DNA from: Terfezia claveryi
Taxonomy: Eukaryota; Ascomycota; Pezizomycetes; Pezizales; Pezizaceae
Direction: 5' to 3'
Assembly: GCA_015179025.1 (NCBI GenBank)
Contig: WHUX01000038.1
Location: 248,001 to 312,000 of the forward strand
Length of the DNA stretch: 64,000 bases
In this document: piece by piece, positions 36,852 to 47,603 of the stretch
Layout: every line of letters begins with the position of its first letter
Numbering within the stretch: the stretch's first letter is position 1
Made by a program: the position numbers and the translations under genes
Notes under the pieces: model-generated
The model's input: the letters and a program-made list of their open reading frames with translations, nothing else
What the model was told of the DNA's origin: nothing
Databases searched by the model: none

Positions 36852-37855
36852 GCCTGCTTCACCACCCTTTCCAACCACAGAATTTTCTTCTACAGCTCCA
36901 CTCCCCTTATCTTCAATAACTCTCTTATGCGGGTGCGGACTAACTGGCGATGCTGTCTTGGCCCCGGTAAACCAGATTGAGAAGTAGTAGAGATGGAGGT
37001 AAGTAATGGCTATGAATATTAAGAGGTGGAGGAGAATTGTAAGGGGGCTATGGATGGGGGAGAAGGGTGTTTAATTGTGGTGGTGATTGGCCCGTCGACC
37101 TGAAGCCAATGCGAACTGATATAAAGTTTTATTTAAATCCAACACAACAAATAATTTTCGTATCTCAAATACTTAATTATTCCTAGAGCTGCCCGTTCTC
37201 TCAAAAAACTTAAAACAAAGAATCGCACAGCTCTATTTCTATCAACCCTCGACTCGATTGTCCACCTCCGCCGTCTGCGACGATCTCGAGCTACGGCTCC
37301 ATTCCGTCATAATTACCAAACCACGGCACCAAGCCGCCTATGAAATCACACTGGCACCGATTCATTATGACGGAAATATGAATTCAATATTTCGTGAAAT
37401 TCTATTTCAATCTACAACTCGCATAGTAGTACCCCAAGACGCAATCAAGTAAAAATTGACAAAGACTTCTAAGAGTGTCGCATCCCCAGTATTATTCAGG
37501 ACGCAAAGGGCAAGAATCAGCACACCAACCCGAAGTACTCAATTTCACAGTCAAAACAAAGGGAAAAAAGAGGCAAAACAAGTTGTGAATATTCTTGTAA
37601 ACGTTGTCAAGTGTATCGATTGATGCCTAACCGGTGATAGCTAGCATTCGAGTTGAAACGTAGCCAAATCTGAAATATAAAAATACTTGAATCCCGAATG
37701 AAGAAGCCCCTTCGCCAGATTAAAAATGTGAAAGAATTGAGGAATGCTGACCAAAGTGATGAATTGAACAAAAGAAAAGGCGCCTGGTAATAGTTGCACT
37801 GCGTGTGTCAACTGTATATACAGCAAACTGCGGTAAACCATGCAACTCCCAACGT
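36852..37855. other. intergenic, methyltransferase promoter to BSD2 3' end
   Basis: 1 kb, AT-rich after 37.1 kb. Contains a 12-bp inverted repeat, ttccgtcataat at 37293 and attatgacggaa at 37364, with a 59-nt spacer. No supported gene. Confidence 0.5.
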
Positions 37856-39117
37856 TTATACAGACCTTTCCGGATCCTCATTCTCAGCAACAACGGCTAC
37901 CCCAAGCCCCCTATCCGGGCTGGCCAACACCACAGCCTCCGTCCTCCTTGCCCTGAGGTAGTCTGTAAGTGCTCTAATCAGGATAAACCATCCGACAATC
38001 ATGAAGATGTAGCTAAGCCACTCGTTTTGTGAAATAGACTCGGCGTTCGCTACTACTTCGTTTGCTGCGTCCCCATTGGCATCAAATTGATAGTTGTTAG
38101 GATCTTTTGGCTCTGATTCCTGTGGTGGAGCCCCACCAGTTACATCGTCAGGCTGTGATCGCACAGCAAAACCATACTGAATAAGTGTAACACCCAGCCC
38201 TGCCCGTGATCCATTCTTGGCTGCATGCGAGGAATGTAGGAGGTAGGTTAGAAGAAACCCGAGGAGTTGCAGAGAGGTAGAAACTATCACCATATTAAGC
38301 CCATGTAAACTCCAAATAACCTCTACAAGGAAGCCCAGTCTGGCTACACGACTCCTCGGTAGAACGGAAACATACCCATCGCATTGAAGACGAAAGCAAA
38401 AAAGGTCCCAACTGGAAGTCCGTCAATGAAGACTTCATCCGACCCCAATCCTGGAGCCATAATAGTAGTTTCCCAAAAGGGTGGGGGTGGATCTGCCGCA
38501 GCTTGCTCATAACTCTGCACATGATATCAGCGCTTGACTGGCAAATAATATGTAGAGCATCTTAAGCTCACCGGCAACTGCTCCTCCTCTTCTACTTGAG
38601 GCTTCGCACTAATGTTTGCAAACACCCCATCATTCCCGTTTCCGATGCGACGTCCAGATGGAGAACTTGATCTTCCTAACCAATTAGCTGGAGCAGAAAA
38701 GATAGCTCCTAATCGTGATGTCGAAGACGTAGGGACAAGTGATGTCAATTCTTGGAAGGAGTTTGTATTTTCGGGCGACTGGTGCAAGTTTCTCATATCT
38801 TCTCCCTCCTCGGCGTCGCTTGCGTCAAAGGAGTCCTGTAATGCAGAATCGGCCTCTATGACAGAGTGGAAAGAAGGGGGTGGTGAGTTCGGTATCGGGT
38901 ATGGGTAAGAGTTTTGACGTGAGTGTGAGGCTGTTGGATGTTCGGCTGGTGAGATCGGGCTGTCGTCCTCGATCCTATTGCCATTTATGTCCCTCGCATC
39001 TTCAACATCGTCTGTATTGATCTGTAGTGGGGTTAGAGGAGTAAGTTAGTTCACCATCCAGAGGCCAACCGAGAGGATGCATTTCATAGTTACCCTTTCG
39101 TATCTGGAACCAGACAT
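37856..39117 (-). CDS. BSD2: BSD2/NDFIP-type adaptor of Rsp5/NEDD4 ubiquitin ligase
   Basis: Endosomal/Golgi membrane adaptor that directs metal transporters and other cargo to vacuolar degradation. Four exons (complement): 39117-39094 (8 codons), 39021-38572, 38514-38376, 38283-37856; 1041 nt, 346 aa. The cytosolic N-terminus is Ser/Pro/Asp-rich. The family core is SYEQAAADPPPPFWETTIMAPG, DEVFIDGLPVGTFFAFVFNAM, then the membrane spans LQLLGFLLTYLLHSSHAAKNGSRAGLG and LSYIFMIVGWFILIRALTDYLRARR. The usual PPxY has become PPPPF/PPPSF here, so ligase binding may use a variant motif. Exon joins are phase-consistent, including the acceptor at 38284 inside the first transmembrane stretch. Confidence 0.93.
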
Positions 39118-40200
39118 GCTTGTTGTATGTGCGAGAGCTGAGGAAAGACGGAGGAAAAGACGCAAAGTAGAGGTAAGTTGGCACTGACTAATTAATAGGC
39201 CGGAAAAAGAGAAGATGCGATTAGAAGTTTTAGAAACAGAAGTAAAGGAGAGTAGAATAAAACTAAGAATGAGGGGGAGTGAATGGTGAATCCCCGTAAC
39301 GCAGGTAAGGGGGGCGGTGCTATGGATGAGAGTTGCAAGCTGTGGAGGGCGCTTGGGCGGGGGCGTGACAGTGGCAACGGGGCCACCGCGTACTACCTAG
39401 CCCAGGTAATTTCTCGGCCAGCAAAACATGAAACTACAGTACTTACCTAACATGTAGGTAGATAGCCTATTCTTTATTGTTACCTCTGAAAATATAGAGA
39501 TCCACCACTGGAAAACCCGAGTGATAGCAATGAAAACACCTGTGGATACTTCGGCATCTTCAAACTCACGACATACCCTGTCACTTGAAGATGGGACTCT
39601 GGGTCTGCAGGTAATTTATTGCTGCGAGGGCGGAGACAGGGGTACCAGGTAGCCACTGCGCATTGTACTGCAGAGTTTACTGTACTCTACATCTTGCAGA
39701 GGTCCTATCTCCAACACGGATATGCAGGTCCTGACTCATGTGCATAACTGTTTGAAAACGTCCTCAAATCCTTTTTACTTTTTTGTTTTATAAGTCAATA
39801 CTCACATATACAGTAGCGTGGAGGCCGCCTCCAAGTACCTCAAGCTGCCAATGATTGCCAAGACTCACATGCCGTTCATCCTGTTCGCTCTTTCGAAGGC
39901 AACAGCAGCATCAAGTACATGTACCACAAGATATAGTGGAGGGCTCGATTATGTACAAGTGGTATTCATCTGAGGGTAACACCCCTGTTGGGAATCGTTT
40001 AAGGAGGGAGTGGATGCACTTACGGAGCTGTTTTCTCATACGCTAGTCTGATTGGCACCTCATACGCATACGGAAACTGCTCCCAATATAGTATAGTTCT
40101 CTGAAAATATGCTACATGCACGCTGTATCAAACCTTGGGAGGTCGTGGATACTACAAATATCAAATGGGCCAGAACCGTTAAGCCACATCCAGACATCAT
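39118..40200. other. intergenic, BSD2 promoter and RBA50 3' flank
   Basis: 1.1 kb without a supported gene. Contains one imperfect copy (40043-40058) of the dispersed motif also found at 10102, 24986 and 46310. The 63-codon ORF at 39855 has no recognisable homology. Confidence 0.45.
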
Positions 40201-41514
40201 TCATTCTGCTTTCCACCTCTGACCCCCTCCCTTCTGCCACAGCCACAACGCCTCCGTCGCATATGCCTTTATCCCCATATGACTCGTCCCCCTCCCACTT
40301 GCTGCCTCCTCTAATCCATCTAACACCCTGCCCTCATGCAGACATTTCCACAAGCCTTGATTGAGAGTCTCCTCTTCTCCATACGCCCTCACCCCCAACT
40401 TATACAGTATCCTTCCCAAAGTTTGATACGCCATACACCTCTGCGCCGGAAACGAGCTTCTAGCGAGGTGGCTCAATTCCGGAATAGTGTATCCTGCTGC
40501 ACCTGGAGCATCTCCGTGATGATGTAATCCTAAGTGAGTAGGCATCTCTCGTGCTTTCCGGGGCGGAAGAATGTTTCCTTTGAAGTCAAACCGGATAGCT
40601 GAGGGGGGTAATGACGGGAGTGAAGGTAGATAAGTAGCATCGTCGGCATCGGATACGGGGCCCATCCAAGAGAGCTTGCTGGGGTCTGCAGGAAGGTCAG
40701 CGTAATATTTTTCGTGTAGCTGGTTAAGAAAGTCGGGCGAAGTCGGGTCTAGATCAGGTGCAGCAGGTGGCGCCGGGAAATGTATGGGTACTCTAATAGT
40801 ATCGGTGTCGAGGGTTTTTTGTCCAGGAGGGAGGGTTCGCGGAGCACGCTCGTCAGGGCCAAGCTGTTCCTCGGTTTCTAGTTCTTGATTTTCAACCTCA
40901 TCTTCGGAAGTAGCGGTTTTGCGGGTGGATTTGGGTACAAAGTTGGGTTTGGAATCGTCGTCTGGTCCACGCATTGGCCGAGAGAGTTTTGATCCCTCAA
41001 TGTTCCATCCACTCGGTGTAATATTCTTATCATCCGGTGTGGCTCGCTGTAATAACCTCTCTACAAGTTTTGGGTTCAGATTCGCGAGTATTTCCCTCCG
41101 CTCCCTCTCGATTTCTACTGGTGACATTGCATCTAGCCTTCTCTGGTTTTCTTCACTTATGCGCTGCCTCTCGGTATTCAGCTCTTCTGGGATTGATTGT
41201 GGTTCAACATTTGGCGGTGGTGGAGCTGTACTTGCGGGTGATGGTTGTGGAGGCTGTGCCTGCGGCTGCTGTTGTGTTGCCCGTTGTTGCCGAAACGCAG
41301 ACTGTTTTGGAACTCTCTTCCTATGCTCAGGGAATCCGGTAGCTGTTGTGCGGGAGGGGAAAGATGGTGCCACTGGTGCTGAAGAAACAGGTTTTTCGAC
41401 AATGTCCTTTATGAAGCCCCCACCAGGTGTGAGGGTGGAAGGAATGCTTGGGGCCCCGAGAAAGTCGCCATCTTCGTCGAGGTTGAGGTTGAAGCGTTCG
41501 CCACGGAAGGCCAT
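40201..41514 (-). CDS. RBA50: RNA polymerase II-associated protein RBA50/RPAP1
   Basis: Assembly/import factor for RNA polymerase II, interacting with the Rpb2-Rpb3 subassembly. Single coding exon, 437 aa, starting MAFRGERFNLNLDEDGDFLG. The N-terminal RPAP1 motif contains EENQRRLDAMSPVEIERERREILANLNPKLVERLLQR. The C-terminal RPAP1 domain has LSWMG, IRFDFKGNILPP, LHHHGDAPGAAGYTIPEL, SSFPAQRCMAYQTLGRILYKLG and a Trp-rich end. The linker is Gln/Pro-rich. A 5'-UTR intron is likely: upstream of the ATG the minus strand has cgctaattccttcag (41574-41588), a branch-plus-acceptor motif also seen in other introns here. Length matches fungal RBA50. Confidence 0.93.
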   Translation of the reverse strand: MAFRGERFNLNLDEDGDFLGAPSIPSTLTPGGGFIKDIVEKPVSSAPVAPSFPSRTTATGFPEHRKRVPKQSAFRQQRATQQQPQAQPPQPSPASTAPPPPNVEPQSIPEELNTERQRISEENQRRLDAMSPVEIERERREILANLNPKLVERLLQRATPDDKNITPSGWNIEGSKLSRPMRGPDDDSKPNFVPKSTRKTATSEDEVENQELETEEQLGPDERAPRTLPPGQKTLDTDTIRVPIHFPAPPAAPDLDPTSPDFLNQLHEKYYADLPADPSKLSWMGPVSDADDATYLPSLPSLPPSAIRFDFKGNILPPRKAREMPTHLGLHHHGDAPGAAGYTIPELSHLARSSFPAQRCMAYQTLGRILYKLGVRAYGEEETLNQGLWKCLHEGRVLDGLEEAASGRGTSHMGIKAYATEALWLWQKGGGQRWKAE

Positions 41515-41840
41515 CGTGATCTGTACTATTTCTTTGCAGCTGTAAGGGCAAGGTAATGAAATCCTTCGTGAAAGCTGAAGGAATTAGCGACCTGCCGCTG
41601 CAACGGTGATAATCCTAGTCGAGCAGGGTTTCGGATGCGGGAATATGTTTCAGGTACATAACGTGCCTAACAGGGAGAGTGCTGGCGGCGGAGGTAGTCG
41701 CTCGCTGGGCTACTCGTGCCTAACAGGGGTTCCCCTTGGCGCCCTCGTTCTCACTGACATATATTTTAATATCATAAAACCTAGATACATGAAAAAAATT
41801 AAAAAGTATACAAGAGTAACCTTGGAATATATCTGTCAAA
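41515..41840. other. RBA50 5' flank
   Basis: About 325 bp upstream of RBA50, with the probable 5'-UTR splice acceptor noted for that gene, then AT-rich sequence adjoining the dead transposon. No gene supported. Confidence 0.4.
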
Positions 41841-42560
41841 TGGGGGGAAAAAAAAATCCAGTACTTTGTGTACCACCCATCTGCCTTAATGACTACCTGG
41901 ACCGTCGAGGCATACCCTCAATGAGGTTGTCAAAGAACTTATCAGGAATATCTTCCCAGACATTGCACAGTGGCTTTCCAATGGCTTCTTTCACCACTGG
42001 AGTCCTATGGCCATGCGAGCATTCTTTGGGAACTTTTGGTGAAGCAATTCCTTAAGCTTTACCCAGACATGCCCAATTGGATTAAGTCCGGCGAGTAAGG
42101 AGGCCACATCACCTTATACCCTATCTCCTGAAACCAATTCGGATGGGAGTATACCTATGTATCCCCGCATTGTCTGGCATAAAGATATAGGTATCATCTA
42201 GCATCATATAAGGGAGTTCTTACTTCAGGACTCCCTCATACTGCCTCCCAGAGGCCCCCCACTTTTTAATGCCTTGTTCTGAAAACCCATTTCCATCGCT
42301 CACCACTGCCTTTACGCACACTGCACTCATCATTCCATATGACCTTACCCCACTGCTCTGGCGTCCACCTAACCAACTGTGCCTCAGTTTGGAAGTCCTC
42401 ACTAGTCAACCAGACTAGGTACCGCCGCTTTAGCTGTAGCCTCAAGGCTATCCTGCGTATTGAGGGTAACATTGAAGCATAATCCTATCCTTGAAGGCTT
42501 CACCTCCCTCAATAGATCTAGCTTCGTGCATTGCGATTACTATAGATTACTATAGTACTT
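41841..42560 (-). pseudogene. decayed Tc1/mariner-type transposase
   Basis: On the minus strand, pieces of a DDE transposase lie in order but in different frames. These are RWTPEQWGKVIWNDEC (42390-42320), MPDNAGIHRYTPI (about 42175-42130), WPPYSPDL..NPIGHVWVKLKELL (about 42105-42040) and GMPRRS (about 41920). The N-terminal DNA-binding part is missing or unrecognisable. Stops (including one after FRTRH near 42266), a one-base loss inside SPDLNP and Gly in place of the expected catalytic Glu of NPIEHVW show it is dead. I could not define terminal inverted repeats, so the limits are approximate. Confidence 0.72.
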
Positions 42561-43167
42561 TGATTATAGCATATTTTAAGTAGGCAAGGGCTAAAAACTT
42601 CATGACGTTCCCATTTTAAATCTACTATATCACCATCAGACAGTTCCCCATTGGAAAAGACCCTAGCTTTGCTGTCTCATTATTAGCTGAGATATTTCAG
42701 CCGCGAGGCTGCAGCTGAAAAGTCTTCGTAGACTTCCATGATCAAGTCGTACCTAGGTTACCAAGTAAAGTAACTTGTATATACCAGGGCTGTTACCATG
42801 AATCAGGGCATATCTGACTGACGCTCAAGTTAATGTGATCGTGCCCCAACAATAAAGTACCTAAGTACTCGTGCCAGAATACAATCACTCCCTATGTAGT
42901 TGGTACTGGTAATACCCGTGGATTCTGGGTACGATGAAAAGTAATGCAACAGGACTACCCCCATAATAGTTTACCCTTGTCGAGAAATATTAGCGCAACA
43001 TTCATATCATAACAATTTATTATATCAGTTCTTCATAATAGTACAGAACAACGCTTACTCTCACCACCTCGTGACTTTGTATTCCCTTCCTTCCCTTGGA
43101 TAGTATGAACTGATGGAGCAACTTGAGGCTACCCTCTCGGTCACTAAAGCCCAGCAAATTCCTAGCC
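42561..43167. other. gene-poor spacer right of the transposon relic
   Basis: AT-rich, no ORF of interest. Probably contains the decayed end of the transposon and the 3' flank of the CBP6-like gene. Confidence 0.4.
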
Positions 43168-43744
43168 TTACCCCATCCTGATATATCCCTTCCAGCTATT
43201 CAACATCCGCTGGAGCCACGATCTTTGTGGTGCCTCCTCCATTTCCCGAACTAGCCTCTCATAGTAGTCGGGCATAGCTGGAGGGCGAAGAATTTTATCG
43301 CTGAGTGGATACTAGGCATGTCCAATGAACCCATCAGCCCACCAATCTATACTGTCGTCACATCCCCATCTCTCCACTCCCTCGCACCACGTAAGTTCTC
43401 CAAATGGCTGAGTTGGCATTGCGTTGTATGACCGGAACTGAGTACGCACCTTCTTCGCAAACTTCCCAGCTGAAAGCTCTGCCAGTGCTTTCACCTGTAC
43501 ATCTAGTGGTGATTTTCCAAAAGCGCCCGGTGGGCTTTGAGGGGTAGCGGAGAGGGCTTCTGCTCGAGCTGCAAGGAAGTTGGAAAACGAGAGGTCAGGA
43601 CGGAGGGGGTCAGGTGGCCAGATTTTGGAAAGTCGGAGGAGGGCTGCGCGAGCATTTTGGGTATTCTAGGACGAGTGGTCAGCTTTAGCGTGTTGACAGA
43701 GGGGGATGTGCATTCGTAGAGGGAGTAAGTACTGCTGCTGCCAT
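43168..43744 (-). CDS. CBP6: small CBP6/UQCC2-like mitochondrial complex III assembly factor
   Basis: Three exons (complement): 43744-43733 (four codons, MAAA), 43665-43450, 43311-43168; 372 nt, 123 aa. No single ORF shows the gene because the exons are short. Joined, it reads NTQNARAALLRLSKIWPPDPLRPDL..., then LDVQVKALAELSAGKFAKK, then YPLSDKILRPPAMPDYYERLV and APQRSWLQRMLNSWKGYIRMG. The WP..PLRPD block after an Ala-rich start, the (K)YPLSD..L.P....YY..L...EEAP.RSW tail and the size fit fungal UQCC2/Cbp6-family proteins, which promote cytochrome b translation and stability. All joins are phase 0 with GT-AG ends and total length divides by three. Exact family assignment rests on pattern memory, so symbol confidence is moderate. 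Confidence 0.72.
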
Positions 43745-44672
43745 CGTTGGAGATATTAACTAAGTATACTGAATATAGGATTACCAGTGAAAAGAATAGC
43801 AGTGTTATGGGATGAATTACGCTGGATTAAGCTTTACTTCTAAGAGCAGTCCAGGTAACAACTTAGCTTCGGCTCATGACGCAAGATCGGGGGGATCTTC
43901 TTTTTCGGTCTTGGCGTAGGAAAACGTTTCTTCTGTTTCCGGAACGTACCTAGGGCACGGCGACTTTAGCCATATATAGACTAGCGTATGCGCCTGCCAA
44001 ACGACAAATCTTCCAATCCCAGCGTGCAGACAAGAAATTCCTTGGATTGTCCTACAAATTGTGCAAAACCCATTTCTTTATCCACTCAGTAACTAGTAGT
44101 ATGGTTTGATGACATGCTTAAAGCTTGCAGGGGTGATCAAAATCCGAGTAAGTGGCTCGTAGCCGAGATGATTCCCTCATCTGACATTTGCAACACATAT
44201 CAAACCACATCATGACAAGAAGCAAGAACAGAATATGTGGTGGAAGTTGCTATTACAAAGTCTATATGCACAATATTAATCATATAGAATAGGCTTGAAG
44301 GGAGATATGCTGTATGTACCCCACAGCTTTGAAGTACCCCTCCACCCTCTGCAGGGTACATGAGCTGCAGTATGAATACCCGCATGGCAACGCATCACTT
44401 TGTACAAGCACCACGCTTTCACAATAATAAGTGAAACTTACCGACAGATCTGCGACAAGCATACTGGTACATGTTCTCTTGGATTCTGCATTGTGGTGTG
44501 CTGCATGCATTTGTGAGGTCTATCAATGAGCGCTAGCCTATATTAGGATGGTGATTAGGAACTAGACCAGCGATTGGGGGAATGCCAGCCTTCTCTTCAG
44601 CCTTGTCAACTGTGCTGATAGATCGAGTTACGGTAACATAATTTTGAGTACCATTACCGGTACCGCATCCAA

Positions 44673-44890
44673 GGTGTATAACGATCCTTGCCAGTTTAAA
44701 GACATAGGTCGAGCTTATGCAGTAACGGTGATATTCGAGCGCAATGGTAACACGCTCACTGAGGTATGACTGTCCCCAGTTTATTGGAAAAGTGCACTAA
44801 TGCTAAGAATTTATATCGGTTTCAACCAGACTAGGTTTCAACTTCAGCCGTCGACCTATGTCTTTAAACTGACAAGGATCGTTATACACC
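44673..44890. repeat. long inverted repeat with 40-bp arms
   Basis: Arms 44673-44712 and 44851-44890 are reverse complements with one mismatch, spanning ggtgtataacgatccttg...gacataggtcga. Partial pairing continues outward (gcatcc / ggatgc), and a 138-nt spacer separates the arms. It could be a foldback/MITE-type element or a relic of a larger transposon; no coding potential is seen in the spacer. Confidence 0.8.
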
Positions 44891-46280
44891 AGTGGATGCC
44901 CGGTATTGTGAATTTTTGGATGACAATGAGGCTCAAGCTGCACACTAAAGAAACATCAATATATTTGAGAGAACGACGCTCTTGTTCTAGCACTGCTAGT
45001 GATACTCGTTTATACCACTATAAAGACACTGGAAGATCATCATATATATTTTGTTCGTGTGCCAGTATATATTTGTGCACAAGCTAATTCTACCGGTGAA
45101 TTCTAGACATCTGTTAACCGCCGCTAAATACAAATTTATGGGGAATCGGCAAAAATGATAGCCGGGATACAAAGAACGATTTAATCTAAAAATTCGATCT
45201 ATGGTATTGTGTTATCAGTATCTTAGCTGCGAATATCAGACGGCAGAAACACACTTATCGAAATCAAGAACATCCTGATTACGATCCACTCACTACTGGT
45301 CTAGCTATCATGGTGGGCTTTCACATAGTTAGAACTCTCCGACTATGCAACTGCAGCCTGGATTAGTGGCGTATCACACATTTGGCTTTATCCAATCGGA
45401 TTAAGAAGACTACCAGATACACAACCGGGATACAGTCTTGAAACAACTGAACCAGGGTCGGTGTGGAGCTGAAACTCTACAATCTAGAGATTTTCTGGCC
45501 TGGACGTAGAGTATCAATCGAATTTGGTTGATCTCGGTGTGCAGTGCTTTGAGCGCCTGCAGCCAATACCGAATCGAATATGTGCGTCGATTTAACCAGA
45601 ATACCTAGACCTTATTCGAGCCCTTGCGACTGAGACGCTCTAATTATACCACCATCTGTATAGGCTGCTTTTCACCCTGATGCAAGTTGAATCTGAGGGT
45701 CTGACATGGGTTGCATTCCAATCATACTCTGTGTTTTAAATACAACCTTACTCCATACTTCCTTGGGAGTTTTTGCCGCTTCCGTCTCTATGCAGAAGCA
45801 TATGCGCTGCCATGATCCTCGAGCCCGATATCGGTATATAGCCTTTTAAATACTTGCTCTCCCACACCCATGGCAAGACGTTGACCCCCATTTCCATCTA
45901 ATCTGATTCGATGCAGGTGCGGCTTTACCTAGTTGCAGGAGTCATGCAACCGTTGATGGTAAATGGTGGTACAGGGTTCTTAAGTTGGCCTTCGGTTGTG
46001 TCATCATTTTTTGTAGGAAGTTCATATATATATTTATCTTGCATAGGGCATCACATTCAGGATTCAGAATCGGAGTCGAGCCTTTCGGCCTTTTTGATTG
46101 CGTTAAGGTATCTATTTCCTATCCATATGCAGGGCCGTGATTAATTGTTATGGGCTGGACTAATCCATGTAGGCTTCCATTTCCGAGTTCCATGCGTGGC
46201 TGATATAAAGGTGTCTGGCAAAATGCAGGAATAGTGGCTTGAACTAATGACAGGGTCGGGAATGGGACTGAATTTACAGT

Positions 46281-46342
46281 GAGGCACAACTAGACCAGAC
46301 TAAGAGAGGTAGTCTGGTTGGCACTTAAGAGAGGCACAACGT
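46281..46342. repeat. motif cluster with nested direct and inverted repeats
   Basis: A direct repeat gaggcacaac (46281 and about 46333) brackets a short inverted repeat (ccagact ... agtctgg) that includes one exact copy of the dispersed 15/16-bp motif (46310-46324). Looks like a small insertion footprint. Confidence 0.5.
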
Positions 46343-47603
46343 TTTGATGACATCTTAGGCTTAGCGCAATACCAAAACCAATAGGCCTAACCGCATTAAG
46401 CATCGCCTAATGTAACAGTTAAAGAACGTTGACTTCCACCATGTGCGGACAGGGTCCTTTTGTGGGTTGGATGCAGAACATGGTAATGGCCGCGGAGGTC
46501 GAAGGCACAGGTCGTGTGATTAGACTGGGACAATGGGGGAAGCATCCCGGATATCTGATGGATCATGAATATCAAATATCAATTTTGACTACACGAAACC
46601 GCATCATGTGCTATCTACCGTCTGGACCGCAGAGTTGCTGCTGCAATTAGTGTTCTCCGTTGAGCCTGGTAGGCTATAATTGGCCAATAAACCCCATCAT
46701 CCATCAATGCTCCACGCCCATTGTAGGTACCGCCGGCGTTCACCCATCTCCACTATGGCGGTATCCACGGGCCATGCTTGTACCTGGCTAGCTCTTGCTT
46801 CTGTGAAACCATTTTTGCAATTGGGGCAGATCACACTTCTGTTAAGATGGGCCCAGCTCGCCAGCCGACTTGGGAGCCAATACCTTATGCAATACGAGCG
46901 TGGTAAGGTTATGGGAGGCTGCGTTGGGGCTGCTGCTGTTCCGTGGGCCGGGCTCCAACGCAATAGCCTTCACCTACCAAGTCCCTTAGTAACCTTCATC
47001 ACCGTTCTGTTGAGCTCCCTATACTTGCATCTCTGACAGTCCAGCGGGGTGGGTCTCCCCACTAGGCCTCCCCCTCTCCCAGTATGCAAGCCCGTAGCTG
47101 CTTCGTTCGAATTCGCACCCACCCACGCCGCACCCTCCTTCCATCCATCCATCCATACTCTCTCCGATCCCCAAAAGCCACTCTGACTGAAGAAAACTCA
47201 GAAAAAAAATAAGGGAAACGGCCTCGACTGTGCTGTTGTTAGCTGGTTAAATAGGCTCCTGCTCTCGCAGCCCCCCTTCTGCCTTCCCTCCCCTTCCCTT
47301 CCTTCCTGCTCTTTCTCTCGTCCCTCTCTCCAGTCTTGCTTTGGACCACATAGCTTGCACATCCCCCCAAGTTCCATCCAGTCTAAAGCATTTGCTGGCC
47401 CAGTTTCTGCCCTCTCCATTACTGCGGCTGGTTCACGCCTTTGTCGTTTCATTCATTCATTCTCTCTCTTTCCTATTCTTCCCTTTGTCCCTCGCTCCCA
47501 GCCAGCTCCGCATAAACATCCCCAGAGCAGAAGCATCACAGGTATCGTGTGTTCAGAGCACACGCAGTTCACCGGTATCGTCACTGCTCCGTATCCTCTC
47601 GCT

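Larger units (their letters stand above)
43745..47603. other. 3.9-kb gene-poor region with inverted repeats
   Basis: No supported protein gene. ORFs are 60-120 codons, overlap on both strands and show no domain. Holds the 40-bp-arm inverted repeat at 44673-44890 and the motif cluster at 46281-46345. From 46.7 kb it becomes more GC- and CT-rich, as expected for the HPC2 promoter and long 5' leader. The HPC2 ORF is open upstream to 47355, but that extension looks like leader sequence. Confidence 0.45.

Noticed and set aside
41590..42055. 149-codon plus-strand ORF
   Set aside because: Antisense to the decayed transposase and without homology of its own.
46429..47036. Two plus-strand ORFs (73 and 118 codons), the first with a good start context (ccaccATGtgc)
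   Set aside because: No domain, no splice partner, overlapping minus-strand ORFs of equal length; more likely HPC2 upstream sequence.
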